Below, piece after piece: positions 16,598 through 25,503 of a stretch of DNA of 64,000 nt. A program made the translations under genes and the position numbers. Numbering within the stretch: the stretch's first letter is position 1; every line of letters starts with the position of its first letter. The stretch lies in the NCBI GenBank assembly GCA_003150315.1, contig QAML01000103.1:27718-91717 (forward strand), written 5' to 3'. The notes under the pieces are model-generated. The model did not search any database. It had not been told where the DNA came from and saw only the letters and a list, made by a program, of their open reading frames with translations. The DNA comes from Prevotellaceae bacterium (GTDB taxonomy: Bacteria; Bacteroidota; Bacteroidia; Bacteroidales; Bacteroidaceae).

Positions 16598-18280
16598 ATG
16601 CAGAGAATAGGTTTTACATTAATGATATTGCTCGGAACTTTATCAACCGTTCAAGCGGCTGTACCTAAAAAAGTTCTGAACGCTTGTAAGTCGCTTGCGT
16701 CTGTTGTTACATATGGCAATGACGGAAAGATGATTTCCACATCCGTTGCCTTTACTCTGGGCGAAAAAGGTGAGTGCGTTTCGGAGTATACGGCATTCCA
16801 TAACGCGCGCAGTGCCGAGTATATTGACGAGTCGGGAAAGAAGCAAAAGGTTTCGCGAATAAATGGTGCGAGCGATATATATGATGTAATAAAATTCTCA
16901 CTTGATACAAAATCCAAGGAGTTTCTTGCTGTGGCAAAAGCAGCGTCTCCACAAGGTAGTGCTGTATATATTTTGCGTAAAGGCAGCGCAAAGAAACCTG
17001 AAGCCGTTGCTTCTAAAATAAATGTAAAGAAAGATGTGTCTGGCGGAACTTATTACGAATTGGCTTTGCCTTATGATGAAAAGAATGTAGGCTGTCCCGT
17101 TGTAAATGAAGAAGGAGGATGCGTTGCCGTTGTTCAGCGTAATGTCGGTAAAGATGCTACTACTTATGCCATCAGTGCTTCTTTTTGCGAAAACTTGAAA
17201 GTAAAAGAAACTGATTATGCTAATTCGGCTCTTAACACCGTTTATATTCCCAAGACTTTGCCCGATGCCGAGGATGCTGCCTATACATATATATATATGC
17301 TTTCGCAGGTTAGTCATGATAATTCCGTTTTCTCTGCGGCTCTGCAGGATTTTGTGGAAAAATATCCCAATAATGCCGATGGCTATGTAGAGCGTGCGAA
17401 ATATAATGCGTCTCAAGGAAAATTCAACGATTGTGAAACAGATATAGCCAAGGCAGTTTCGCTTTCTGACAAAAAAGACAATCCTCATTATGTGTTCAGC
17501 AGGCTCGTTTACCAAAATGCGCTGTACAATTCCGAGAAAGCAAATTCCGCAGGTTGGACACTTGAGAAATCCGCGTCCGAGGCACAGGAAGCGTACAATA
17601 TTAATCCGCTTCCGCTTTACCAATTGCAGTTGGGAGATTGCTTTTTCGGTATGAAGAAATACAGTGAAGCTGTTAACATGTATTCGGCAGTAAATTCTTC
17701 GTCCATAGCTACTCCCGAAACTTACTTTTACGAGGCAAAGGCACGCGGAAAGGTTGATAGTCTTGATGCCAAAATAATTGTTTTGCTTGATTCTGCCATT
17801 TCGCGTTTCTCAAAACCTTATAACAGCAGCGTTGCTCCATATCTGTTTGAGCGTGCCAATCAATATAACAACATTGGCAAATATCGTGAATCGGCTCTCG
17901 ATTATATAGAGTACGAACATGTGGTAGGTTTTCAGAATCTGAACGATAATTTCTATTATATCCGCGAGCAGATAGCGTTGAAAGGAAAAATGTACAAACA
18001 GGCTGATGACGATATAAATCGTGCTTTGGCAATAAATCCCGGTGATTATGTGTATAATGCCGAGAAAGCCGCATTAATGCTTCGTTTCGGAATGTTTGAC
18101 GAAGCCATTCACAGCGCACAACGTGCCATAAACATAGATCCCAAAGGCGTTGACGGCTATAGACTTTTGGGAATTGCTTATGGCGAAACCAAGAAAAAAC
18201 AACTTTGTTTGCAGAACTTGCAAAAAGCAAAAGAACTTGGCGACGAGCGTGCTGATGAACTTATAAAGCAATATAAGTAA
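16598..18280 (+). CDS. Exported protein: degenerate trypsin-like domain plus TPR repeats
   Basis: A 560-residue protein with a signal peptide (residues 1-20, cleavage after VQA). Residues 28-200 resemble a trypsin/HtrA-type chymotrypsin fold. His is present at H68 (YTAFHNA) and Asp at D96 (IYDVIKF). The nucleophile loop reads NVGCPVVNEEGG (163-174) instead of NSGGPxxNxxG, so the Ser position is Val164 and the domain is predicted to be inactive. Tetratricopeptide repeats fill about 225-560 (for example NNADGYVERAKYNASQGKFND and the final GVDGYRLLGIAYGETKK). It is probably a periplasmic scaffold. It follows recN by 26 bases. Confidence 0.82.
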   Translation: MQRIGFTLMILLGTLSTVQAAVPKKVLNACKSLASVVTYGNDGKMISTSVAFTLGEKGECVSEYTAFHNARSAEYIDESGKKQKVSRINGASDIYDVIKFSLDTKSKEFLAVAKAASPQGSAVYILRKGSAKKPEAVASKINVKKDVSGGTYYELALPYDEKNVGCPVVNEEGGCVAVVQRNVGKDATTYAISASFCENLKVKETDYANSALNTVYIPKTLPDAEDAAYTYIYMLSQVSHDNSVFSAALQDFVEKYPNNADGYVERAKYNASQGKFNDCETDIAKAVSLSDKKDNPHYVFSRLVYQNALYNSEKANSAGWTLEKSASEAQEAYNINPLPLYQLQLGDCFFGMKKYSEAVNMYSAVNSSSIATPETYFYEAKARGKVDSLDAKIIVLLDSAISRFSKPYNSSVAPYLFERANQYNNIGKYRESALDYIEYEHVVGFQNLNDNFYYIREQIALKGKMYKQADDDINRALAINPGDYVYNAEKAALMLRFGMFDEAIHSAQRAINIDPKGVDGYRLLGIAYGETKKKQLCLQNLQKAKELGDERADELIKQYK

Positions 18281-18288
18281 TTCGGGAG

Positions 18289-18329
18289 TTGTTCGCCATG
18301 ATAATTAATCAGATTATCATGGCGAACAA
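18289..18329. terminator. 17-bp perfect hairpin at the convergent TPR/lrgB junction
   Basis: Arms TTGTTCGCCATGATAAT (18289-18305) and its exact reverse complement (18313-18329) flank a 7-base loop. The right arm is also the last coding codons of lrgB, whose stop lies in the loop. It probably ends transcription from both sides, although neither strand has a strong T-run. This is the one convergent gap without the modular palindromic element. Confidence 0.7.
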
Positions 18330-18998
18330 TGATGCACCTACCACGGTCAGTATGCCGCAAACCACTATTGACAATCCGCTTGTAGCTCCTTCTATAGTTC
18401 CCATTTCCATGGCGCGTGCCGTTCCTATGGCATGAGAAGCCGAACCCAAAGCAATGCCTTTGGCTATCGGTTCTTTTATGTGCAACAGTTTCAGAAAACT
18501 TTCTGCGAAAATATTGCCAAGTACGCCTGTTATGATAATTGCCACAACCGTAATCGGAACAATACCTCCGAGTTCTTCCGAAACTCCCATACCTATTGCG
18601 GTGGTAATTGATTTGGGCAGGAAAGTGGCATATGAGGCATGATCCCAACCAAAAAGCAAAGCAAGCAACAGTATACTTGTAAGACTTGAGAGCACTCCCG
18701 CAGTAATTCCAGATATAATGGCTCGGTAGTTTTTCTTCAGCAGTTCCATTTGCTGGTAAAGAGGCACGGCAAGGCATACGGTTGCAGGAGTAAGCAAATA
18801 GCTAAGCCACGAAGCTCCTGCGTTGTAGTCTTTGTAACTTGTTCCGGTAAGTGTAATTACTATTATGCACAAAACAATGCTCACGAGAAGCGGGTTCATG
18901 AAAGTCCAATTTGTTTTGCGCTTTAGTAGCATGCCCATGGCGTATGAGCCGAGGCTTATGAGAACCCCGAAATACACGGAGTTTTGCAACATTTCCAT
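18309..18998 (-). CDS. lrgB: LrgB/CidB family membrane protein
   Basis: A 229-residue polytopic membrane protein. The family region LTPATVCLAVPLYQQMELLKKN, the loop LPKSITTAIGMGVSEELGG and the GSASHAIGTARAMEMG motif are diagnostic for LrgB. In other bacteria LrgAB/CidAB are holin-like or metabolite-export systems. The start at 18998 overlaps the lrgA stop (TAATG), giving translational coupling; a second ATG at 18992 is also possible. A longer frame to 19124 would run through lrgA and is rejected. Its last codons form one arm of a 17-bp hairpin. Confidence 0.92.
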   Translation of the reverse strand: MEMLQNSVYFGVLISLGSYAMGMLLKRKTNWTFMNPLLVSIVLCIIVITLTGTSYKDYNAGASWLSYLLTPATVCLAVPLYQQMELLKKNYRAIISGITAGVLSSLTSILLLALLFGWDHASYATFLPKSITTAIGMGVSEELGGIVPITVVAIIITGVLGNIFAESFLKLLHIKEPIAKGIALGSASHAIGTARAMEMGTIEGATSGLSIVVCGILTVVGASLFAMII

Positions 18999-19354
18999 TA
19001 CTTCTTTTCTTTGTTTTTTCTTATTACAAACTGGGTTACTGCTCCTGCAGCTCCCATTACTATAAATGTGCTCAAAACGGTTACTATTATATAGGCTGCT
19101 ATGTGGCTTTTTATTAAATTCCACGAATCTACAAGCCCTACAGCGGCAGGAATAAACATAACCGGCATGACGGCTATTAGAAAAGTGCTTACCTCTCGTA
19201 TGTCTTTAACCTTAATCCACTTCCTTTGCAAGGCGGCAAATAGTAGGACTATTCCGTAAATGCTTGGTGGAATTGGCAGCGGAATGATATAGTGCAACAT
19301 TTCGCCAAGAAAGGAAAAGCCTATGATTATAATGAACTGTATAATGTATTTCAT
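18998..19354 (-). CDS. lrgA: LrgA/CidA family holin-like membrane protein
   Basis: A 118-residue membrane protein with four hydrophobic segments. The signature GEMLHYIIPLPIPPSIYGIVLLFAAL is that of CidA/LrgA proteins, and FLIAVMPVMFIPAAVGLVD follows. The start is taken at 19354 (MKYIIQFIIII); the frame extends to 19444 but those 30 residues are Arg/Lys-rich and lie inside the neighbouring gene's end. It is coupled to lrgB by a TAATG overlap and lies 11 bases after the cytidylate-kinase-like gene. Confidence 0.9.
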   Translation of the reverse strand: MKYIIQFIIIIGFSFLGEMLHYIIPLPIPPSIYGIVLLFAALQRKWIKVKDIREVSTFLIAVMPVMFIPAAVGLVDSWNLIKSHIAAYIIVTVLSTFIVMGAAGAVTQFVIRKNKEKK

Positions 19355-19365
19355 GCTTCCGGCAA

Positions 19366-19941
19366 TTACAGGGCTACGTTTTCTATGTATTCGCTGATGA
19401 TTTTTACCGATTTTTCTGCGCCAAGACGCACACAATCCAGACACAAATCATAATCTTCTGCGTTGCCCCACGTCAGACCTGTGTAATATTTGTGATAGCG
19501 AATGCGACTGTCGTCAAGATTGTTCACATATTCTTCCGCATCGCGCTTCGAAATGTGCTGCTCTCGGGCAATGGCTTCGATACGCGAGTTTATGTCTCCC
19601 TTCAAAAACACGGAAATCAAATCCTTTCTGTGTCTGAAAATATAGTTTCCGCATCGACCTATTATAATGCAGCCCTTGTTGCCAATCATGTCCGACAGAA
19701 CTTGAAGCGACTTGTGTTCCGGGTCTTGCTCGTCGTATGCAGAGAATGATGAAATGGCAAACATGAGTTCGTCAACGGGACGTTCTTCGAAAAAATCGTC
19801 CATTGCTTCAAGCACACCTTTTTTACGTGCCATTTCAAACAAGTCCATACGAGTGTAAAAAGGTATATTGTACCGGGCAGATAGCTCTTTGCCAATTTTT
19901 ATTGCCCCGCATCCGCATTGTCGCGCTATTGTGATAATCAT
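19366..19941 (-). CDS. Cytidylate kinase-like family protein
   Basis: A 191-residue P-loop-related kinase of the cytidylate-kinase-like family. The N-terminus MIITIARQCGCGAIKIGKELS replaces the canonical GxxGxGKS loop with RQCGCGAIKIG, as is normal for this family. An IIGRCGNYIFRHRKDLISVFL segment and the lid-like REQHISKRDAEEYVNNLDDSR follow. The true substrate is unknown; CMP kinase activity should not be assumed. It is first in a minus-strand operon with lrgA and lrgB. Confidence 0.85.
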   Translation of the reverse strand: MIITIARQCGCGAIKIGKELSARYNIPFYTRMDLFEMARKKGVLEAMDDFFEERPVDELMFAISSFSAYDEQDPEHKSLQVLSDMIGNKGCIIIGRCGNYIFRHRKDLISVFLKGDINSRIEAIAREQHISKRDAEEYVNNLDDSRIRYHKYYTGLTWGNAEDYDLCLDCVRLGAEKSVKIISEYIENVAL

Positions 19942-19962
19942 GAAGTGTGGTTTTTAGGACTG

Positions 19963-19970
19963 CAAAATTA
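19963..19970 (-). promoter_or_regulatory. Candidate -7 box for the cytidylate-kinase-like/lrgAB operon
   Basis: The minus strand reads TAATTTTG, a full TAnnTTTG match, 22 bases before the start codon at 19941. No clear -33 box was found. Confidence 0.45.
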
Positions 19971-20140
19971 CAAATGTTTGTTTCCTTGGCGGAAATTTAT
20001 AAGGCAAAAGGCGCGAAGATTTTGTTTTTTGCCGTAACATCGCGCGCTTTTGCAAAATGTTATTGGCATAGAAGGATATGTAAAAACAATAAAGCGGAAC
20101 ATGAACCATGCTCCGCATTATCGTTATAAACGTTCTCGAT

Positions 20141-21028
20141 TTAATGCGAGATACGGGCTATGAAATCTTCCGGCAATTTGGGCATTGCGCCATTTTGAGT
20201 GCAAACATAAGCACTTACTTCCACTGCAAGTCGATGAGCTTCCTTTATTGGAAGATTTGCAAGGATAGCGGAGCAAAATGTTCCCGTAAACGAATCTCCG
20301 GCTCCCACTGTGTCGGCAACTTTTACCTTTGGAGTTTCAATATATGAGCACTCGCCGTTGGCAGTAAACACATAACTGCCTGTTGCACCGCATGTCAGGA
20401 TGATTGTTTCAATATAAAAGTCTTTCATAAAATGTTGGCATCCATCTTGGTATGCAGGTTTGCCATATCCGAACAGTTCTGTAACAATGGGGAACTCTTC
20501 ATCGTTTATTTTTAGAACTTTGCATTTATTCAAAGATTCCTTGATAATATCTTTTGTATAGAAATTTCCACGCAGATTAATATCGAAGATGCGCAGACAC
20601 TCATCGGAGGTGAAATTTATGAATTTGTTTATTGAATTGCGTGAGGTTTCCGACCTTTGTGCAAGCGTTCCCCAGCATACGGCATCGCATTTGCCGGCAG
20701 CCTTTTCCATTTCGTCTGTGAAAGGAATGTTGTCCCACGCCACACCTTGGTTTATTGTATATGTCGGAACCCCTTGGGCATCGAGCTTGACTGACACGCT
20801 GCCTGTGGGAAAGTTCACGCGTGGAGTTATGAACTTCAATCCGTTACTGTTTAATGCTTCGATAGTTTCCCCGCCCAAGTCGTCATTGCCAATGGCACTG
20901 ACGGCAATGGCATCATTTCCGAATTGTTGCGTGAAATAAGCAAAATTGGCAGGCGCACCTCCAAGTTTCTTACCTTCCGGAAGCACATCCCACAGAACTT
21001 CTCCGAGTCCTATTATAAGTTTCTTCAT
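20141..21028 (-). CDS. PfkB family sugar kinase (fructokinase-like)
   Basis: A ribokinase/PfkB-fold kinase of about 295 residues. The N-terminal GEVLWDVLPEGKKLGGAPANFAYF is typical of bacterial fructokinases (substrate Gly-Gly motif). DTVGAGDSFTGTFCSAIL near the C-terminus carries the catalytic Asp and the anion hole. The start is taken at 21028 (MKKLIIGLGE); an in-frame ATG at 21049 would add seven residues. Fructose or another hexose is the likely substrate. It ends 200 bases before the cytidylate-kinase-like gene, and no sugar operon surrounds it. Confidence 0.88.
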   Translation of the reverse strand: MKKLIIGLGEVLWDVLPEGKKLGGAPANFAYFTQQFGNDAIAVSAIGNDDLGGETIEALNSNGLKFITPRVNFPTGSVSVKLDAQGVPTYTINQGVAWDNIPFTDEMEKAAGKCDAVCWGTLAQRSETSRNSINKFINFTSDECLRIFDINLRGNFYTKDIIKESLNKCKVLKINDEEFPIVTELFGYGKPAYQDGCQHFMKDFYIETIILTCGATGSYVFTANGECSYIETPKVKVADTVGAGDSFTGTFCSAILANLPIKEAHRLAVEVSAYVCTQNGAMPKLPEDFIARISH

Positions 21029-21231
21029 CTTCTTGTTTGTGTATGGCATTATTTATTGTTAACGCGAATTGTTCGCAAATAATTGTGGGAAGCCATAAGA
21101 AAATGCTTGGTAATTTTTTTTGACATCTCCCTTTTTGGGAAAAAATAATGGCAAAGTCGGCGGATTAAAATTTATATTTCCGAGCCTTGTATAAGGCTAA
21201 AAAAGTGCAGTTCGCCGAAGTCATAAAACAC

Positions 21232-21314
21232 ACATGGCTTGTCGTAAAAAATACAAGCCATGTATTTTAAAATACAAGGCACTTATTTCAAAATATATGC
21301 CTTATATTTTTCGC
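21232..21314. repeat. Modular palindromic element, copy 3
   Basis: Lies in the 457-base gap between rpmA and the sugar kinase, both on the minus strand. An inverted pair ACATGGCTTGT (21232-21242) / ACAAGCCATGT (21253-21263) is followed by units ACAAGGCACTTATTTC and AAAATATATGCCTTATATTT. This copy is less perfectly nested than the others. Apart from the rpmA terminator, the rest of the gap shows nothing supportable. Confidence 0.8.
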
Positions 21315-21423
21315 GAAAAATGATACCTGATTTTCAATGACTTATAAAAAGCAAGTTTTGTGGTGTTTTGCACACCTTGTGAGGCATGGGAAAAACAAAA
21401 AAGGAAGTGAGGGTATTCGAAAA

Positions 21424-21462
21424 CCAAAAACTCCGAAAGCCAAACGACTTTCGGAGTTTTGT
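21424..21462 (-). terminator. Intrinsic terminator after rpmA
   Basis: Read on the minus strand, AAAACTCCGAAAG and CTTTCGGAGTTTTT form a strong stem with a small loop and a T-rich 3' end. It lies 24 bases after the rpmA stop codon, a classic Rho-independent layout. Confidence 0.85.
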
Positions 21463-21485
21463 ATTTGATAGTTGATTTATTCTCT

Positions 21486-21758
21486 TTATGCTTCAGCGTT
21501 TTCAGCAGTAGCAATAACAGAAACAACACTTCTATCGCGTTTGCCGCGTTTGAAACAAACTGTTCCGTCTGCGAGAGCGAAAAGAGTATCGTCGCTTCCT
21601 ATGCCCACGTTTTTGCCTGGATAGTGTACAGTGCCGCGCTGGCGAACAATAATGTTGCCGGCTTTGCATACCTGACCGCCGAAAATTTTAACGCCTAATC
21701 GTTTTGAAGCTGATTCACGACCGTTCTTAGAACTACCTACACCTTTTTTATGTGCCAT
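21486..21758 (-). CDS. rpmA: 50S ribosomal protein L27
   Basis: A 90-residue protein with the diagnostic opening [22 protein letters not shown] and the [10 protein letters not shown] and [13 protein letters not shown] segments. There is no cleavable N-terminal extension of the Firmicutes type. It lies 19 bases after rplU and ends in an intrinsic terminator. Confidence 0.98.
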   Translation of the reverse strand: MAHKKGVGSSKNGRESASKRLGVKIFGGQVCKAGNIIVRQRGTVHYPGKNVGIGSDDTLFALADGTVCFKRGKRDRSVVSVIATAENAEA

Positions 21759-21777
21759 AATCTGATTCCTCCTAAAA

Positions 21778-22095
21778 TTAAGCTACGACTTCTTTAATTA
21801 ATATTTCTGTGAACTGCTCACGGTGTCCGTTCTTTTTGCGCTCGTCTTTGCGGCGTTTCATGTGGAAAACGATCACTTTGTCGCCCTTTACGAGGGGACG
21901 AACAACTTCACAAACTACTTTTGCACCTTCTACCGTGGGTGAACCTACGGTTACTGTGCCTTCATTGCTGGCAAGAAGAACTTTGTTGAATTCAACGCTC
22001 TGACCTTCTTCTGCGTTCTTGATGTGGTGCACGAAGAGCTTCTTTCCTGCCTCGGCCTTGAACTGTTGGCCGTTGATTTCTACAATTGCGTACAT
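21778..22095 (-). CDS. rplU: 50S ribosomal protein L21
   Basis: A 105-residue protein, the normal L21 length. It starts [17 protein letters not shown] and contains the L21 signature around [25 protein letters not shown]. It is first in the rplU-rpmA operon, with a good Bacteroidetes promoter upstream. Confidence 0.98.
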   Translation of the reverse strand: MYAIVEINGQQFKAEAGKKLFVHHIKNAEEGQSVEFNKVLLASNEGTVTVGSPTVEGAKVVCEVVRPLVKGDKVIVFHMKRRKDERKKNGHREQFTEILIKEVVA

Positions 22096-22177
22096 TTTTA
22101 TTATTTAATATGTTGTTCCCGGGGGCGTGGACATCCCTGTGCCCAACTTTATTTGCCCTTTAAGGACTTTGCGGGTG

Positions 22178-22209
22178 CAAAATTAGCCATAATTCATGAT
22201 TCTGACAAA
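22178..22209 (-). promoter_or_regulatory. Promoter of rplU-rpmA
   Basis: On the minus strand TTTG (22206-22209) is followed after 20 bases by TAATTTTG (22178-22185), an ideal -33/-7 pair. The implied leader is about 75 bases, long enough for L21-type autogenous control, although no specific structure was identified. Confidence 0.75.
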
Positions 22210-22325
22210 TATTTGCGGATTTTATCCCCGAAATTTTCAGAACAAATTCATTTTACCGGCAAATATTTGAATATTGGCACGGAATTCGCATATACATCAA
22301 ACAGAGAACAAAACATTACAGAAAT

Positions 22326-24380
22326 ATGACAAAAGGTAAAATCGGGGTAACAACCGAAAACATTTTCCCCGTTATCAAGCAGTTTTTATACAGCGATCAT
22401 GAGATTTTTTTGCGTGAGATAGTTTCAAACGCCGTAGATGCCACTCAAAAATTGAAAACTTACGCCATGAAAGGCGATTTCAAGGGAGAGTTGGGCGATT
22501 TAACCGTTCGTGTTTCAATTGATGAGAAGAATGGCACTCTTACTGTCAGTGATCGCGGCATAGGTATGACGGCTGAAGAAATAGATAAGTACATAAATCA
22601 GATAGCTTTCTCGGGAGCGAACGACTTTCTCGACAAATACAAAAACGATGCTAATGCCATTATCGGGCATTTCGGTTTGGGTTTCTACTCTGCCTTTATG
22701 GTGAGCAAGGAAGTTGAGATTGTTACTCGCAGCTACAAAGAAAATTCGAAAGCTGTGCGTTGGGTATGCGACGGTTCTCCTTCTTATGAGATTTCCGACG
22801 CAGAAAAGGAAGACCGTGGCACTGATATTATTCTCCACATTGATGATGATTCGAAAGAATATTTGGAGAAGAACCGCATTCAGGCATTACTTTCGAAATA
22901 TTGCCGTTTCCTGCCGGTGTCTGTGGCTTTTGGCAAGAAAACAGAGTGGAAAGACGGAAAGAATGTCGAAACAGAGGAAGATAATATTATTAATGACATA
23001 AAACCTTTGTGGACTCGCAAACCGTCGGAACTGAAAGACGAGGATTATACGAAGTTCTACCATGATCTTTATCCCATGGCAGATGATCCTTTGTTCTGGA
23101 TTCACTTGAATGTGGACTATCCTTTCAATCTAACGGGCGTTTTGTATTTCCCGAAAATCAAGAATAATCTCGATTTGCAGCGAAATAAAATTCAGCTTTA
23201 CAGTAATCAGGTGTTCGTAACCGATAATGTTGAGAACATAGTGCCTGATTTTCTGACTTTGCTCCATGGTGTAATCGATTCTCCGGACATTCCGCTGAAT
23301 GTAAGTCGCAGTTATTTGCAGGCAGATTCGAATGTAAAGAAAATATCCACGTATATAACCAAAAAAGTTGCCGATCGTTTGCAGGGCATATTTAAGAACG
23401 ACCGGAAGAACTTTGAAGGCAAATGGGACGACTTGAAGATCTTTATAAACTACGGCATGCTTTCGCAGCCCGATTTCTATGATCGTGCCAAGGATTTCGC
23501 TCTTCTCAAGGACGTGGACGGAAAATATTTCACTCTTGAGGAATACCGTACCCTTATAAAGGATAATCAGACCGACAAGAATGAAATGACTGTATATCTC
23601 TATGCTAATGACAAAGAAGCACAATATACATATATAGAAAATGCCAAGTCTAAGGGTTACAGTGTTCTGCTTTTTGACGGACAACTCGATACAGCCATGG
23701 TTAATCTCTATGAGCAGAAGTTGGAGAAGTGTCGTTTTTCGCGTGTTGACAGTGATGCAATAGACCGTTTGATTCAAAAGAAAGACGACGAGACAAAAGA
23801 AACTGACAGCGTGCAGGATAAAAATGTGGCAGATATGTTCAATTCGCAGTTGCCACAGATAAAAGGTGCAATGTTTCATGTTGAAACACGCGCCGCAGGC
23901 GAAAATTCTGCTCCCGTAACAATTATTCAGAGCGAATATATGCGTAGAATGAAGGAACTGAGCCGAATTGAATCGGGAATGCAGTTTTATGGTCAGATGC
24001 CCGACGAATATACCATTATATTGAACAGCGATCACAGACTGATAAAGGAGATTCGCGAGGACGGAGACAAAGCTACGGCAGAGAAGTTGAAACCTGTTGA
24101 TGCTGATATTAAAGGTTTGGAGGCGCGTCGTGCAGTACTTAGTCAGGAGCAGGAGAAGAAAAAGGCAGACGAGTTGACAGACGAAGACCGCAAACAGATG
24201 AAAGATTGTGAAGAACAGATTGGCAAACGCCGCGAAGAGCGTAAAGGCATACTTGCAGAATATGCCAAGGACAACAAGACGCTTCACCAGCTTGTGGATC
24301 TTGCTTTGCTGCAGAACAACATGCTTCGCGGCGAGGCTTTGAGCAAATTCATTTCGCGCAGCATAGACATGATAAAGTAA
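22326..24380 (+). CDS. htpG: Molecular chaperone HtpG (Hsp90)
   Basis: A 684-residue Hsp90-family protein. The GHKL ATP-binding motifs are present: FLREIVSNAVDA (N-box), VSDRGIGMT (G1) and GHFGLGFYSAFM (G2/lid). The middle domain contains the LYFPK and SRSYLQ regions. A charged stretch near residues 590-640 (EQEKKKADELTDEDRKQMKD) lies in the C-terminal dimerisation domain. It folds client proteins under stress. It is divergent from rplU and followed by an intrinsic terminator and a palindromic element. No CIRCE or HrcA-type site was seen. Confidence 0.96.
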   Translation: MTKGKIGVTTENIFPVIKQFLYSDHEIFLREIVSNAVDATQKLKTYAMKGDFKGELGDLTVRVSIDEKNGTLTVSDRGIGMTAEEIDKYINQIAFSGANDFLDKYKNDANAIIGHFGLGFYSAFMVSKEVEIVTRSYKENSKAVRWVCDGSPSYEISDAEKEDRGTDIILHIDDDSKEYLEKNRIQALLSKYCRFLPVSVAFGKKTEWKDGKNVETEEDNIINDIKPLWTRKPSELKDEDYTKFYHDLYPMADDPLFWIHLNVDYPFNLTGVLYFPKIKNNLDLQRNKIQLYSNQVFVTDNVENIVPDFLTLLHGVIDSPDIPLNVSRSYLQADSNVKKISTYITKKVADRLQGIFKNDRKNFEGKWDDLKIFINYGMLSQPDFYDRAKDFALLKDVDGKYFTLEEYRTLIKDNQTDKNEMTVYLYANDKEAQYTYIENAKSKGYSVLLFDGQLDTAMVNLYEQKLEKCRFSRVDSDAIDRLIQKKDDETKETDSVQDKNVADMFNSQLPQIKGAMFHVETRAAGENSAPVTIIQSEYMRRMKELSRIESGMQFYGQMPDEYTIILNSDHRLIKEIREDGDKATAEKLKPVDADIKGLEARRAVLSQEQEKKKADELTDEDRKQMKDCEEQIGKRREERKGILAEYAKDNKTLHQLVDLALLQNNMLRGEALSKFISRSIDMIK

Positions 24381-24408
24381 GAGTCTGTTTTTAGAAAATC
24401 GATAACGT

Positions 24409-24447
24409 AAAACCACCCGGACACATTAGGTGTTCGGGTGGTTTTTT
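24409..24447 (+). terminator. Intrinsic terminator after htpG
   Basis: Arms AAACCACCCGGACA and TGTTCGGGTGGTTT flank a short loop and are followed by a T-run, 29 bases after the htpG stop. Confidence 0.88.
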
Positions 24448-24499
24448 ATGATATTATGTGATGCGATAACCGATGTATGAAACCTCGTGTGGAACATCG

Positions 24500-24588
24500 C
24501 AAAAAACACAAGGCACTTATTTTAAAATAAGTGCCTTGTATTTTAAAATATATGGCTTATATTTTTCATGAAAAGCCTTGTATTTTTA
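24500..24588. repeat. Modular palindromic element, copy 4 (convergent gap)
   Basis: Lies between convergent htpG and the lipocalin-like gene (398-base gap), downstream of the htpG terminator. It contains a perfect 32-base palindrome at 24508-24539 (ACAAGGCACTTATTTT plus its reverse complement), followed by the units ATATGGCTTATATTTTT and AAGCCTTGTATTTTT. Beyond it, 24607-24625 in reverse complement resembles the flank of copy 6. Confidence 0.92.
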
Positions 24589-24778
24589 AGGATGTGGTGA
24601 GTGGCTAAAAATCAAATACTTATAACGAGACAGAAAAACGATTCGCATGCGAACGGGAAAGAACTGTTTTTTGTCGTAATTTGTTGTTGTATCCGGTAGA
24701 AGTTAAATGCAAGAAATCATAAAGATTGATGCCATGATTCCGTTGCATTTGGTATTCTGCGGATCCGTTGAAGCTATA

Positions 24779-25405
24779 TTATTTATCTATAGTGCTCTTC
24801 ACATACTTTGTTCTTGTCCATTTTCCTTCGGGACGCAAAAACAGTGTGTCCTGTTCCAAGGATACAATATTGAATGTGTCGTAATACAAAACGGGGTGGG
24901 CAAGCATGGCATCGCATTTTGTGAGCACGAGTTTGGCATTTTTTATGTCCCAATTCTTATATCTCAGACGTTCCGGCTTTGTTGTTATAGTTCCTGCGTA
25001 TCCGTCTTCACCCAGTGTGAAACCGGTTGCCGCAGGGTCGCCTATTGAGTCGCCGGTTAACCATCGCCCTATGAGCGAAGACAAATCTATTGCTCTAACA
25101 ACGCGCTTTTTGTCTTCCGAAAGCACTATTGCCACTTGGTCGCCAGTATCAAAATTTCCGATGATAGCCCCGTGCTTTCGTGCTTGTATAATGTTGTAAT
25201 GCTGAGGGTCTTCACCCGGTTTTATAAAATCGAGGATTGAATCGGTACATTCCGAACCGGCATAACCGGTTTCCACGCTGTTGCCATTGGAAAAGGAAAT
25301 TTCCGTGCTGTCGCTTTTTAGTGCAGGTGCATGTGTCTTTCCGCCGCACGAAATCATGGTTGCAATCATTGCGGCGCATATAGGTAAGAAAATTGATTTC
25401 AGCAT
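24779..25405 (-). CDS. Lipocalin-like lipoprotein
   Basis: A 208-residue protein with a lipoprotein signal (MLKSIFLPICAAMIATMISC, lipid Cys20). Residues about 112-205 (IGRWLTGDSIGDPAATGFTL, EDGYAG, then NWDIKNAKLVLT and DTLFL) resemble the Bacteroidetes lipocalin-like domain, a small barrel of unknown ligand. The residue after the lipid Cys is Gly-Gly-Lys-Thr, not an acidic surface-export signal, so it may face the periplasm. It is convergent with htpG and divergent from the HD-domain gene. Confidence 0.75.
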   Translation of the reverse strand: MLKSIFLPICAAMIATMISCGGKTHAPALKSDSTEISFSNGNSVETGYAGSECTDSILDFIKPGEDPQHYNIIQARKHGAIIGNFDTGDQVAIVLSEDKKRVVRAIDLSSLIGRWLTGDSIGDPAATGFTLGEDGYAGTITTKPERLRYKNWDIKNAKLVLTKCDAMLAHPVLYYDTFNIVSLEQDTLFLRPEGKWTRTKYVKSTIDK

Positions 25406-25435
25406 GTCTTTTTTCTGATTTTCGGCAAAATTACG

Positions 25436-25443
25436 AATTTACT
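25436..25443 (-). promoter_or_regulatory. Candidate -7 box for the lipocalin-like gene
   Basis: The minus strand reads TAATTTTG, a full TAnnTTTG match, 31 bases before the start at 25405. The -33 element is not convincing. Confidence 0.4.
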
Positions 25444-25503
25444 TATAATGCAAAAGAAGAAATTGGAACGGATTGCATAACTTCGCAGTCAAAAAGCGAG
25501 AAA

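Noticed and set aside
16898..17623. 241-residue frame antisense to the TPR gene
   Set aside because: Shadow frame; no start context, no domain, no neighbour coupling.
18309..19124. Long version of LrgB starting at 19124
   Set aside because: The extra 42 residues run out of frame through lrgA and are Ser/Asn/Lys-rich; the TAATG overlap at 18998 is the normal coupled start.
22096..22177. Structured L21 leader (autoregulatory RNA) for rplU
   Set aside because: The leader is long enough, but no convincing stem matching known L21 leaders could be seen by eye.
23130..24416. 428-residue open frame antisense to htpG
   Set aside because: It mirrors the htpG coding frame; composition is Leu/Cys/His-rich without motif, and htpG is unambiguous.
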